NCBI RefSeq assembly: GCF_035046505.1
Contig: NC_089822.1
Span: forward strand, 115,585,307 to 115,649,306
Direction of reading: 5' to 3'
Length of the DNA: 64,000 nt
Origin: Tiliqua scincoides
Taxonomy: Eukaryota; Chordata; Lepidosauria; Squamata; Scincidae
The notes beneath the pieces were generated by a model that was not told the origin of the DNA, did not search any database, and worked only from the letters and a program-made list of their open reading frames with translations. Within the stretch, counting starts at the first letter, position 1. Every line of letters starts with the position of its first letter. Positions 34,328 through 64,000 of this stretch are shown here, piece after piece. A program made the translations under genes and the position numbers.

Positions 34328-34552
34328 ATATTTATTTCACATTTTTATACTACCTTTCCTCCAAAGAGCTTAGGGCAGTGTACACAGCTGTTCCCCTCCT
34401 TTTGTCCTCACAACAACCCTGTGAGGTAGGTGAGGCTGAGAGAAAGTGATGGGCCCAAGGTCACCCAGGAAGCTTTGTGGCTGAGCAGGGATTCAAACCT
34501 GAATCTTCCACCTAAGTCCGCCTCCCAAACTGCTACACCACCCTGGCTCTCC
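34328..34552 (-). repeat. tRNA-derived SINE with MIR-like core
   Basis: On the minus strand, head GAGCCAGGGTGGTGTAGCAG (A box), then GGTTTGAATCCC (B box), then a core with GGGTGACCTTGGGCCCATCA and CTCACAGGGTTGTTGTGAGG, then an A/T-rich tail. Close to complete. Confidence 0.85.
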
Positions 34553-36078
34553 ATTCATCCATTCCTGTATAAAGCCCTCCATCTATTTATCTTTGTCTCT
34601 ACTTTTAGGCTATTCCTGCCTGTGTCCCTTTCCCAGAGTCTAGTAAATGAGTGCCTTGACCTATCCCATCCATGGTTCAAGACAAAATTCATTCTTAACT
34701 TGATTCCTTCTCCCAATGTCTGTAGCCAAAAATGGAATGAAGGTCAAGCTAAAAGTCCAAAATGTCGCATTTTTGGATGGTGCCTTGCCATGGATTTATT
34801 TGAACAAAATTACATAAAATATTTTTGAGCAGCCTTTTCAAGTATTGTCATAATAGGAACCAGCTGCTTCAACTGAGGGAAAGATGATTTGTGTCTAGAG
34901 AATGGGGTCAGGTTCAGGGAAAAACAGGAAGAGGTCTGACTTGGGAACCTTCTGGAAGGCAGAATGATGATAATTTTTTTAGCTCTTTGTTTATCAGTCT
35001 CCCAATGTTTTTGCTCCAAGGGCTACAGCACCACATCTAAGCCAGACACTCCTCCAAGGACTAGGAGCTGCTGACTAGCTTCATTTGTGTCTCTGATACG
35101 GGTTCTCAGAACAAAATTTGGGAGGTCAGCAAGGTTGGAAGAACATACAGATAATCATACAGATATAAATAGTAAATAAATAGTAGTAACACTGAGAAAT
35201 CACAAGCCTGGCTGAGAATGCATGTGGCTGTTGCTTGAATTCCGGAGGGAGGGGATTCAGTTCCTTATCTTTTGTTTTGCCTTGCCGTCTTCCCCATAGC
35301 TAATGTTTTAGGAGGTGTAGGGGGACCATGATATGGCTAAATGGTGGTGAGGCTTCCAGATTGCATTACTCCATTGATTCAAGCAGTATGTAAGAATTTA
35401 AAACCAAAGGTAGTTTTCTTTTAGCTAGAGCTGCAGTCCTGTGCACTTAGGAGTAAGCACCCCTCACTTTGTAAAATTTAATGTCTGACTAAATATGATT
35501 AGGGTTAAACTGCTCAGTTATGTGTAATCCCTACTTAAAAATTTGTGTTCCCAGGCGATCTACATTCTATCTCAAGGAAAGCTGATTCTGATTACCTGTA
35601 TACCTTTTACTAGCCTGGGCCTAGCTGCCAAAATGCATACAGTGATTTACACTGTCGTAACTCATGCTCCGTCCTAACACTGGCAGTTGTTCCAGGTTCT
35701 TTGACTGATGAAAAGCACTTTGGATACTGCATAAGAGTCTGTTGCCAGCCTTGTCACCATCTCCCCCAATTATCCGTTCCCTTGCTCTCCCAAGCCTTGT
35801 CCTGCTTCGAATAGATAGGGGTGGAATGCTGTTCTGTGTTAACGACTAGAGGTGAGAGAAAATGCTTTTTTGCAGATAGTACCTTTTGCACTTCCAAAGG
35901 TAGAAGTGCAGGCAGCAGTGTTCATGTGTTTTCATTTAAAAATTTACATTATAATTATAAATCATAATAGCTTAAAAAGTGTAATTTTTAAATGAATATT
36001 AAATAATGAAATAATAAATAAAAACCAAATAAAATGGGTTTTTTGTTGATTTTGTTTTGTTTGTTTTAAAAATGAGAA

Positions 36079-36082
<4 letters not shown>

Positions 36083-36127
<45 letters not shown>

Positions 36128-36192
36128 GTATGTATGTATGTATGTATGTATGTATGTATGTATGTGTATACACACACACACACACACACATA
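36083..36192. repeat. Compound microsatellite
   Basis: (AT)n at 36083-36126, then (GTAT)n at about 36128-36164, then (CA)n to about 36192. The open frames across it are artefacts of the repeat. Confidence 0.95.
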
Positions 36193-37143
36193 CACCCCTC
36201 ACCTCCAGAGTGGAGTCTCAGCTCAGCAGAGGCCAAGTATGTCTGTCCCTGGCCTCTGCCAGGATAGCTCAAAACTCTTGACTTCTAGTTCACGAAGAAA
36301 CTGGAAGTAACATTTTTAATGGCATTGGGTGGTTCAGGGAAGCCCTCCAGGGTTTGATCTCTGATTCAATCTCTGACAGTGCTTTTTTAAAAAAAATTGT
36401 TTACATATTAACTATCCCCAATATCAATATAGATTTAGGCATTCTGTTCCTAGCTATCCATATGTAAAAGTAAAACCAAGCTATTGACATCTTTTGAAGT
36501 CATAGTGGTACCTGATAAGACTCATAATGATTATGATTTCAACAGTCTGGCAAAGGAGGGGGAATGGCAACATACTGGGGGGGGGGTGTAATCGTAAAAA
36601 GGTTAGGAATGCCTGGGCTAGAGTGTTGGAGGAGCAGAAACTGGCACATCTAGGTAAGGAGGTAGCATTTGGCATGCTGCCTTAGGAGATCATGAACAAG
36701 CCCTGTTTCTGAACTCCTACCATGAAACCACTATTGCAGAGGATTCATGGACATTCTAGATGGCACACTCAGTTGAGGTGGGGGGGGGTGGCATTGGCCA
36801 TGCCTGCTGGACTTCACTATCATTTGCTCATTATCTGAGAATCCCCCCTAGAACACATTCAGTACTCCCCTAGGGCTGCACATTGTAAGGGACACTGGGT
36901 AGTGGTGACCAAGCTACCTTTCAAGGAGCTTGTCTGCCATTACCGATCTTCTAATTCAGTAAGCCCTGATAAGCTTCCAAGGAATCCTAGAATTCCCTGG
37001 AACACAATTTGAAAGCAATGGCTTTGGGAGATATCAGCAATTCTCATGATTATGTGTTTAGGGAGGTATCAAAATATTTTTCTCAAGGTACCCACATTCC
37101 TGATACCATACAATAAATTGGTAGGGCCTCTACTAGAGCTTTA

Positions 37144-37233
37144 CAGCCCAATCCTATGTATGTCTACTCAGAAGTAAATCCCATTAGAGCCAATGGGGCT
37201 TACTCCCAAGAAAGTGTGTGTATGATTGGGCTG
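37144..37233 (+). repeat. ~90-bp hairpin repeat, copy 2
   Basis: CAGCCCAATCCTATGTATG to TGTATGATTGGGCTG; the ends are nearly perfect inverted repeats. About 350 bp upstream of the ECM2-like TATA motif. Confidence 0.85.
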
Positions 37234-37587
37234 TTAGACAGTAAAAATTCATGCCACAGTAGACTGATTCTACTTTCTGTAGTCACAGACTTGGCACTGT
37301 GTAGTGAAGGGCTGACAAGGCTCTGGGGCACCAGATCCCCTCTGCACAGGAACAGCTCATGGACAGTAGCTGGTTGTGTACATGTACAGAAGCACCATTC
37401 ATTAGTGTGAGGCCTTGGAGACTGGCCAGGTGCTAATAGACAAACTCCCCTGTATTAGATGGGCCAAATCTCCAACTGGCATTAATTGCCAGAGCCCCCT
37501 TCATACCGCTTTGCATTTGCTCCAGTCAGAGTTCTGCTTCCTCCTCCCTCTTCCTGCACATCAAGTTGGGGTTGTGGGGATGGAGAA

Positions 37588-37593
37588 TATAAG
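37588..37593 (+). promoter_or_regulatory. Candidate TATA box of the ECM2-like gene
   Basis: TATAAG in the context GAATATAAGCC, 86 bp before the start codon, placing initiation near 37618 with a 5' UTR of about 55 nt. No CpG island accompanies it, unlike HAUS7, which fits a tissue-restricted matrix gene. Confidence 0.4.
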
Positions 37594-37673
37594 CCTCTCA
37601 CTGTACAGGAATATGTGTCAATTGGGGATCCCTTCTTGGAGAACAGCAGTCTTGCAGCTTGGAAAGTAGCAAA

Positions 37674-56450
<18,777 letters not shown>

Positions 56451-57330
56451 GACACCTCTCCTTGCCTGCCATTCCCAACATCTGCCAAGTGGCTACAAGC
56501 TGTGGGACCAGACATTGTCCTACCCTAGAGGTTCTTGCTCTTCAATGTAGCACAGTGCTGTAGGGATGAGATTCCCTCCTCTCTCCCTTTCATGGTTCCC
56601 CTTTCCTTGAGCTGTAGAACTTGGGGGTAGCCTGTTAAAGTGTAGATTGCCTTGTAATGAGAATGTACTGGAAATATATGATGTTTTAGTCATATGTGTT
56701 TGTTTACAAAGGTTCAATACGAGCATGGTAGGGAGAAGCCAGTGCCCATAGTATCAGTTTATCAAGCAGTATCAATTCCCACTAAAGCTCATGTCATTTG
56801 TGTGTCATCCCATCCAGCTACAAATCTCAGATTTCTGCCTTCTTTGCAGGCCACATTCCAGACTATGTGATTAGCTCATACTCAACCAGGCAAGCTAAGG
56901 GGTCAGCAAGCTTGGACACTGACACTTTACATTTACCTATCAGAGGACCCCCTCCCCCCCCCCCCCGGCCAAACCAAAACTTAAACCCTCTGTACCAGAG
57001 ACAGTGGCTCCAGTGACAAATGCACCATCTGGAGTAGGCATAGAGTGCCACAGGAGAACCAGTGCTAGGCAGGTGGGTGGTGCTGGCACTGGATGGTGCG
57101 GGGCGAGGTAACAACCAGCATCAAAGATCATTAGTAAGCACCTTTAGCTAGCAAACTATGCAAAAGGTTCATTTAATATGTCCAAAGAGAAGGCTTGCAG
57201 TTCTAAAGGTACAGGAGCACTGTGCTCTGTTGCATCTAGTAATGCTGGTAGTACTCTTCAGATCATGAGAAAGAGGATTTTTCTGCTTCCCTGTTTATTA
57301 ATCCATTCATTCATGTTTTCAGACATTCAG
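56451..57330. other. 3' flank of the ECM2-like gene
   Basis: The 3' UTR probably ends within the first 250-300 bp, but no AATAAA is present. No gene seen. Poly-C run near 56950-56966. Confidence 0.4.
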
Positions 57331-57801
57331 GGGCAATCCAGAGCCCTGTGTGCCAGCTCACCACCGGCATGCACTGTCACAAATGTGCCATAAGGCACAT
57401 TTATGAGCCCTTACTGTGGGCCCAGCACCGGAGCTGGGAGTGGGAGGGCAGGGAGAGGGTGGTTTGGAGGGATGGTGGGGGAAGGGAGCAGGGAGGTAGG
57501 GGCGGTGCCAGCAGAGCTCCACTGGATCCTGAGCGGAGCTCTGCCAGATCCTGAGCTCCATATGGGATTGCCTGGTCCAACATGGGACTCTGATTCTGTG
57601 GAAGCTCCAGAGCTGTGGCAGCTCTAAGGCTGCCATAGAATTGAGTACCCCCACTGTGGGGCTGTTTCATTTACCCGGGGGAAGGGCATAAAAGTCTCCT
57701 TCCCCCGAGGAACTGCCACAGGCTGCCCAGTTGCGCATTGGATGCTGTGGCACTGACTTTGACACCATGGCAACCCCGCACACCGGGCAGCTCAGGATTG
57801 G
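57331..57801 (+). mobile_element. GC-rich element with inverted ends
   Basis: Contains CACTGTCACAAATGTGCC, TGTGGGGCTGTTTCATTTAC, CTCCTTCCCCCGAGG and ends GCAGCTCAGGATTGGGCTG, as in 28132-28641. Confidence 0.6.
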
Positions 57802-58086
57802 GCTGCCCGTCATCCTTTGCTCTCCCCTCATCCTTCAATCTAATATGATGCATAACTGTTATTTCATTTCCTCTCTTAACCACATGCACATTTATCCAGC
57901 CACATGTTCTTATGCCCCCCCAGTAGCCATCTCTCCATTTCCACATCTAGCTGAACATCTAGCATCCTTGCAACAACTCAGTGACTTGCTCACTGCAAGA
58001 ACAGAGCTGACTACAAGTATAGTCTGTACAGCTTCAAAGTCATGCAGCTTAGAACTCTCCGGGAAAGGGTACGTGGTTTGAGAACT

Positions 58087-59075
58087 CCAGAGTTTCTCAA
58101 ATTGGGTTGTTGCGAAGCCCCAGCCACAGAAGCTTTATCTCCACGCCCTTAAGGGGCTGGACACAATTACATTGCTGCTGGAACCAAAAGGTGTTTTTTT
58201 TTTAGACTTACCCCTGACAGTACCAGCCCTCTGGATGGTGAAGGGAGCCTATGGACCCCTCTGCAGGGCTCCCTGTTCTGCCAAATCCCAATCCACTGGG
58301 CCTCATGCCCGCTTAATGCTGATTAGTTTCCCTTGTGAAATTCACCAGTGCAGCAAGCAAAAGTCAGAGTCCAGTTCCAGTCAACAGATTCCAAGTAAAC
58401 TAGTCCAATCAATGGGAGTTGCCAAATCAGAGTCTAGAGCCAATAAGCCAAGTTACAGTACGAGGACAGGTTCCAGGTAAGTCAGCCAAATCAGTCAGGG
58501 TATCCAAATCAAAGTCCAAAAGTCAATATGCCAAGTCCCAGTCCAAGGTCAGATTCCAAAGTCCATAAGCCCAGTCAGTCTCCTACCTCCAACCTGCACT
58601 CCTTCTCTATCCCTTCCTGCCTCAGGTGCTCCTTATATCCCTGAGGGCCCTATTGCCTTCAAGTGGCTGCAACTGTGCAGCACACTCTGCTGGATACCCT
58701 TAAAGGGGCCACTGCTGACACCACATCTACCTCCTCGCCAGGTCTTCCGCAATTCCAATACACTCCCCAAGCCTCCAGAAAGCCTGAATGCCTGCAAAGG
58801 ATTTTGATTTATGGTTGCAAACTGGAAATGGAAACTAAAACTATTTTAGTTTTGTGACCCATTTCCAGTTTGCAATCATAAATCTCAAAGTGGGTTGTGA
58901 TAGCTATTTTTAGCTTTTTAGAGACTTGGGGAGCCCTTCCAAGGGATCCGCAAACTCCCCACAACATCTGGAGGGCCAACGCTGTCAGGGGTAAGTCTCA
59001 AAAAACCCCTTTTGGCCCTGGCAGCAACACGATCATGGCAATTGTGTCACTGCCTTTGCCCCTCCCCTGTAAGCA
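58087..59075. mobile_element. Element with long inverted arms, interrupted
   Basis: The left arm around 58150-58220 (GACACAATTACATTGCTGC, AGACTTACCCCTGACAG) is the inverse of 58985-59055 (CTGTCAGGGGTAAGTCT, GGCAATTGTGTCACTG). The middle holds unrelated sequence and a separate hairpin. The 17-nt junction is a perfect inverted repeat. Family unknown. Confidence 0.55.
58804..58887. repeat. Perfect-looking hairpin
   Basis: Arms of about 26 bp, GATTTATGGTTGCAAACTGG... and its reverse complement ...CCAGTTTGCAATCATAAATC, with one mismatch and a loop of about 30 bp that is itself partly palindromic (CTAAAACTATTTTAG). Confidence 0.8.
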
Positions 59076-59109
59076 CATACACTGGTTTCCAAACTCCCTG
59101 AGAGTAGTC

Positions 59110-59131
59110 AGAACCTTTATTGGCATATAAC

Positions 59132-59177
<46 letters not shown>

Positions 59178-60665
59178 CAACAAATCAGAGATCTATAAAG
59201 GTAAAGGGACTCCCAAAGTACAACCCTTTTCCCAAGTTCTATTAGCAGAGCTGCAGTGTCTCAAAAGATATCTTAAGAAAATCCTCATAGTCTCAATTAT
59301 AGTTGGTTCCTCAGATAACAACATATTCTTCAATTAGATGTCATCCAAACAGTCTGCCCACTCAAGTAGGGGGCTAGGTATTTCTTGCAGACATTCAGAT
59401 AAAAGTGTACGGTGAAGAATCATATGTGGAAGAGATTCGACCATACCCGACTCACAGATACAGCATCTTTCATTGTATGGAGTCTTATTAAATCTTCCAT
59501 ATAACACTGCTGAGGGGGATACATTTCACCCAACCAGAGTAAAAGTCCTACGTTGATAAGGCACTTTAAAAGAATAAGGTACAATGGCAAGTAGCCAACT
59601 CTAGTAGAGAACTGGAGGCTTAGCAGGGAGCAAAATTTGCTCACAGCACTATGTATATTCTCTACTCGGATATCCAGGAATCTCTTTTTGATTAGTTGGT
59701 ATGCCGCCATAACGAGCAACAAATCCAACACCTCCATGTTAATACCAATTGTTCTGATTCTGTGGAAGACCACTGTCTTCTACAGTCTTCTAGGCTGTTC
59801 TGGTTTGAATTATAATACACTCTGAACCAAAATTTAAAGGCTCTTAACCTGGCCCTTATCTCAATTAGAAGCTGCCCTGACTCTAAACATAAGGAAGTGT
59901 ATGTAACACACCTTGGCAACCCTACGATTTTCCTTTAAAAAGCAGCTTGAATTTGTTCTAAAGGACAATTCATTTTATTAAACCAAATTGGAAAATGCAA
60001 TTTGGTTTAATACCAAATACAAATACAAAATCAGAGGAACAACTTTGCCTTTAAATACTTTCAAAGATGCTGCAACATAGGCATCCCCTCTGTTAAAATT
60101 GAAACATACAATATTCTGTGCCATCACGCCTACAAGATTCACAAGTGCAGGCAAGATTATATGAGAAATAAATGCCTAAATACTTACAAAGTTTCACTTG
60201 CCCAATATACCTACCCCTAAAGATCCAAGAATATTGCCTCCAAGAGTTGCTAAAGAACATAATTTTAGATTTATTAAAACAGAGCGACAGTTTGTTCAAA
60301 GAGAGCAATTCTACACGTTTGGCAACCAAGCGCTAAAAAACCTAAACCCAATTGAGATAATAAAACGGTGTCATCCGCATATAACAATAAAGGGACCTGA
60401 CACACTCTCAACTGCAGCAGTTGTCCCTCAAGCAAGAGGCCAAGTCATTAAAAAGAATGGGGGCCAATACACAACCTTGTTTAACCCCCCTGTTGGTCAG
60501 GATCTCCAAAGATAAATCCTCTTTAGGGGAAAACCTAATTTGACACATAGTATTGGAGTAGAGGTTCATTAGGAGGAGGAGGCAAGGAGACGATCTATGG
60601 CTAGATTAGCTAATTTAGCCCAAAGCATTGGTCTGTCCACTGAATCAATTCCCCCTATAAGGTCC
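59110..60665 (-). mobile_element. 5'-truncated LINE, second copy of the 16761-19816 family
   Basis: The minus-strand 3' end ATATGCCAATAAAGGTT matches the intronic copy. Upstream frames include LSLCFNKSKIMFFSNSW and KLCKYLGIYFSYN, the end of the reverse transcriptase as in the other copy (NKLRLNFDKSKIVVFDHSW). Broken by stops. Confidence 0.75.
59133..59175. repeat. (CA)n microsatellite
   Basis: About 21 CA units next to the 3' end of the LINE copy at 59110. Confidence 0.95.
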
Positions 60666-60671
60666 ATGAAA

Positions 60672-60868
60672 TCTACTTATCCTGGAGTAAGTTCCATTTA
60701 CTATCATTATTAAAAAATATACGTAGTGGCTTTTTAAAAGTACAGGCCTGTAACATTTTTCCTAATGCAGTAACAGACCATGATAGCATCAAATTTTAGA
60801 TATTAAAAATAAAATATTGAAATGAATGGGGACCACTTAAAATTGGCTTGCGACCCACCTAGTTGGTC
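60672..60868 (-). mobile_element. hAT family A fragment, reversed
   Basis: TATTGAAATGAATGGGGACC and GGAGTAAGTTCCATTTACTA are the reverse complement of internal parts of 54242-54606. Both ends missing. Confidence 0.65.
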
Positions 60869-60869
60869 T

Positions 60870-61795
60870 TGCATTCTTCTTTGCAGAGACGGCACTTGCT
60901 GTTTGTCATTATTTTTTCTACTTTTGCTTTTTTTGCATTTGTTCTTAATGCCTGTTCTTGTACAGCCATTATTAGACCCTCTGTTTCTTTCTTCAAGTTG
61001 CCTTTTTTGAGCCACTGCCAGGTCTTGGTGATGTTTGTTTTTCCAGTAAGGTCTCACAAATATTGTCCATGCAGTGGCTTATTTCCCCACCTTTCTGCTT
61101 GGTTCTTTGTTTGTTCTTTTTTATAAGAACGAATTTGTTTTGCTTTGTTTTGTTGGTATTTAATCATTTCTCATTGTTAACCATTTTAGGTGCATCCTCT
61201 TGGCTATCCTTTATATATCTTCCAGGCCTCTTTTTTCTTCCTCTGCTGTTTGATGGACTTGCAGCATTCCTCTTCCACCTTGCAAAATATGATTAAACTG
61301 TTTTGCTAGGTACTGATGGAAACTTGTTAGATGTTTAACTATACAGTTTATCAAACCTGTGCAGTCCAATTTTTAATTTTCTTTATTCTTTTACTTATTA
61401 ATTCAGATGTTATTTTTAAATCTTGCATTCGTGGATTACATTTTTCGACCTTGTTTATCCAGCCTGCTTTTTTGTTGTACTCTGTTGGAATGTCCCATAG
61501 TTTTGTCCAGAATCCAATGCTTCTTCTCTATTTGGTGTTTCTGTGTTTCTTGCAGTTTCTCCATCTATGCATTGATAGAAGCATTTTTGATTGGACTGGA
61601 ACTGGAGATTCTGCCTGTATTGTGCTAGTCTGGCTTTGTATCTGCTAATCTTTTTTGACACTGCTGTCATTTGCTATTTCACAATTTCCAGTATTTCTGC
61701 AGTTCTCCTTGAATCTAGATGGTATTTTTGGATCAGATACTGTTTGATATTTTCCTTCTTCAACTTCTTGTCTTTCATATCTTTCAATTTGCTAG
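60870..61795 (-). mobile_element. R4/Dong-like LINE fragment
   Basis: Minus-strand frames include KISRYKARLAQYRQNLQF and NQKCFYQCIDGE, the pre-RT segment seen in R4/Dong-type LINEs, and further on DLAVAQKRQLEE, NAKKAKVEKI and CRLCKEE, the C-terminal Cys motif. The reverse transcriptase between them is largely deleted. Confidence 0.55.
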
Positions 61796-61804
61796 CATCT
61801 GATC

Positions 61805-62085
61805 AGTGGTGTCACCAGGGTTCATGTCACCTGGTGCAGGAGGCCAGCATGTCACCCCTATGCAGTGGTTGAGGCAACCCCCTGAGTTGTGGGCATGGCA
61901 ACATACCATTGCCCTGCCCCCACTGGGTTTTTTGCGATATCTTTTGTTAGAACACAGATATTTCACAGATAATTGCATTCTGCATGCAATTAAGCATTGA
62001 TTGATATATAACACGATGGTATTATTCCTACAAACTGTGATTTTAGTGATTTTGGTCACTAGTGGTGTCACCCCATCACCAGGGC
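61805..62085. mobile_element. hAT element related to 45541-46836
   Basis: Starts CAGTGGTGTCACCAGGGTTC. Contains GGCAACATACCATTGCCCTG and TGATATATAACACGATGG, TTTTAGTGATTTTGG as in the 45.5-kb element. The right end is uncertain, possibly CACTAGTGGTGTCACC at about 62057-62072. Confidence 0.7.
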
Positions 62086-62985
62086 CAGGCCCCAGCAACA
62101 CAGACGCCTTCGGGAGCAACGGGCTCCTCAGGAAGTAAAGGGCTCCTTGGAAGTATGGGAAAAAGTACTGCCAGGATCCAGCTGCCAGGCAAGTGGTCAC
62201 CTCAGGTATAGGACCTGAAGACTCTCAAGGTTTGAAGAGGATCACATGAATGGAAGGGGTGGAGCCCTTGGGGCTGGCTGCTGGGTTCATAAGGAGCCCA
62301 GAATGAGAGGGAGAAGAGGCTCTTCCTGGGGCTCAGGCTCCTGGAGAGGAGGTATGACCTTACCTTACATGACCTCCCCAGAGGCTTGAGACATTGTCTG
62401 GGGGAGGGCAGGAGCCTCCATCCTGGCCTTGGAGAGGAAGCATGCCCTCGCAGGAGGGAGGCTTGGCTCCCCTGGAGAGACCCAGGGGTTGCCCCAGAAA
62501 CCCGCCATCCTGCTAGTTAAGAAAGAACATCCAGACATTGGTGCCTCCAGACCAGGAACAGGCTCCCACTGCAGTCCCTGAACTACTGACAGCACCCTAG
62601 GTGGCAGCACCAGAGCTCATGTTGATAGAGAGACTCTTGGAACTCTCAGGTGTTTATATAAAGAGGACTTTATATATAAAGAGGAGCCCAGCAGGGGCCA
62701 GAGCTTTTGGACTCTTACGGTAAAAGGTGATCTGGATTCAGGAGGGAGGGACTAACCCTTACACATCAGGCCCCATGGTGTAACAAGGGCCTGATGAATG
62801 TCAAGCTGCGGACGAGAATAAACATTATTAATCAAAGCAGCCAGCACTCTTGGCGGTCTCTACCAAAACAGGGTAAGTCTACTGCTGCTCGGGCCCCATT
62901 TAGATCACCTGTAGAGCCCCTGGGGAGGAGGGCAGATCCCACCATGGATGTACACCCCCCCCCCGGGTGTAAACTTACTAACACC
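62086..62985. other. Unassigned stretch
   Basis: No credible coding frame. TATATAAAGAGGA recurs near 62650-62685. An AATAAA lies at about 62817. Possibly an old repeat; family not recognised. Confidence 0.3.
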
Positions 62986-63270
62986 TTATTGCACAGTTCT
63001 CACACTTTTAGCAACGATTTTTTTAAAAAGGTAAAGATAACGGTTTCCCCTGCACATTCATATCCAACTCTAGGGGGCAGTGCTCATCACCATCTCGAAG
63101 CCAAGGGAGCCAGCATTGTCCAAGAATCTTCTGTGGGCATGTGGCCAGCATGACTAAATGCTGAAGCGGATGGAACGTTGTTACCTTCCCATTTAGCACC
63201 AGGACCCACTTTTTAGAATGACAATCTGTACAGGACTCACCAGAAGTGATGTCATGGCCGGAAGTGCAAA
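62986..63270 (-). mobile_element. hAT family A fragment interrupted by a SINE-like piece
   Basis: CAGTTCTCACACTTTTAGCA at the left resumes as TTTAGCACCAGGACCCAC near 63193. Between them lies a piece with AAGGTAAAGATAACGG, CTCTAGGGGGCAGTGCTCAT and GGCCAGCATGACTAAATGC, a common squamate short repeat ending GTTACCTTCCCATTTAGC. Confidence 0.6.
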
Positions 63271-63279
63271 TTAAAATAA

Positions 63280-63303
63280 ATAATAATAATAATAATAATA
63301 ATA
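63280..63303. repeat. (TAA)n microsatellite
   Basis: Eight TAA units at the junction of the hAT fragment and the next SINE. Confidence 0.9.
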
Positions 63304-63304
63304 A

Positions 63305-63716
63305 CTAGGTATTTATATACCGCCTTTCTGGTCATTGGATTACTCCTCTGACTTTATTCAAGGCGGTTGACATAGGCAGGCATTTCTAAATCCCTCAGGG
63401 AAATTTTTACAATCATAAAGGTTCTCTCTTTCAAGAACCAACCACATTTCGGAATGGATCTTCCTGGTTTGGTCTCACTTCTGCCCTCCAGCACTCCCAC
63501 GCAGGCTGACAAACAGCTCCATCTCTTACATGGAGGGCAGCCAAGACGCTTCTTACTCACACCAAGAGCAGGTGGAATCACTCAGCTTTGTCAGCTGCTT
63601 CAAGGTCTCGCCATTCTCAGCCTTCAGGGAGCTGCCGGTGTCCTCGAACTGGCGACTTTCTGAAGTTATCTTCGGGCTAACTGAGGCTCTACCCTCTACA
63701 CCAAACCTCCTGCCCA
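63305..63716 (-). repeat. tRNA-derived SINE
   Basis: ATTTATATACCGCCTTTCTG and AAGGCGGTTGACATAGGC are the tail. CTCTACCCTCTACACCAAACC is the decayed tRNA-like head. Same family as 48139-48505. Confidence 0.75.
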
Positions 63717-63844
63717 ACACATTTACAATAGCTTTATAACCTCCTGCCCTGCAACAGCTTTATATTACTAAATAATTAAAGTATTTAGTATATATAACTA
63801 TACTATAGTATACTATACTATACTATATATAAAGTATAACTAAA

Positions 63845-64000
63845 GTATTTCTCCCTGCAGGAGAAATGCAGGGAACAGCAACAGCCACTCTTTATAGCCT
63901 TCATAGATCTCACGAAGGCCTTCGACCTGGTCAGCAGGGACGGCCTCTTCAAGATTCTCCCCAAGATTGGATGTCCACCCAGGCTCCTCAGCATCATCAG
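63845..64000 (+). mobile_element. LINE reverse-transcriptase fragment running off the window
   Basis: An open frame reads LQEKCREQQQPLFIAFIDLT, then KAFDLVSRDGLFKILPKIGC. The FIDLTKAFD motif and following GCPPR are a common non-LTR reverse transcriptase block. No stop before the window edge. Confidence 0.75.

Noticed and set aside
34328-34552. Functional tRNA gene
   Set aside because: A and B boxes are present but there is no tRNA fold beyond them; a SINE core and tail follow.
36057-36281. Tyr/Ile- and Cys/Val-repeat open frames
   Set aside because: Translations of a compound AT/GTAT/CA microsatellite.
62086-62985. Possible LTR-like fossil with an AATAAA near its right side
   Set aside because: No matching second repeat and no recognisable coding sequence.

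Overview
This is vertebrate nuclear DNA, almost certainly from a squamate reptile. It holds two spliced protein-coding genes in divergent orientation, embedded in dense transposon fossils. The lineage call rests on the repeats: a 5S-rRNA-derived SINE, tRNA-derived SINEs with a MIR-like core, CR1/L3-like, L1, R4/Dong-like and other LINEs, many short hAT elements, and an abundant ~90-bp hairpin repeat. It is an inference, not a database match.

The left half (about 2.0-26.7 kb, minus strand) is HAUS7, a subunit of the augmin complex. Ten coding exons can be placed with compatible phases. They add up to 367 codons plus stop, about the length of human HAUS7. The first exon lies in a CpG-rich promoter at about 26.6 kb, and a poly(A) signal lies at about 1.9 kb. 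The introns hold a 1.3-kb GC-rich hAT element with clear end repeats, L1 and CR1 fragments, and a 3-kb LINE flanked by a perfect 14-bp target duplication.

The right half (37.7-56.5 kb, plus strand) is a secreted leucine-rich-repeat protein closely related to ECM2. Its eight coding exons sum to 819 codons plus stop. Being next to HAUS7 suggests it is ECMX, the ECM2 paralogue reported beside biglycan in non-placental vertebrates. Exon 2 (1,206 bp, open throughout) encodes about 20 tandem units of 16 residues. Fourteen units carry an N-x-S/T sequon, giving a potential N-glycan-bearing stalk between the signal peptide and the LRR domain. This is the most unusual feature of the window.

The 11 kb between the two start codons and the 7.5 kb after the second gene hold only repeats: a decayed BED-type hAT transposase, non-autonomous hAT elements, GC-rich elements with inverted ends, SINEs, microsatellites and LINE pieces, one of which runs off the right edge. 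No retroviral or LTR-element coding sequence, CRISPR array, functional tRNA or intact rRNA gene was recognised.
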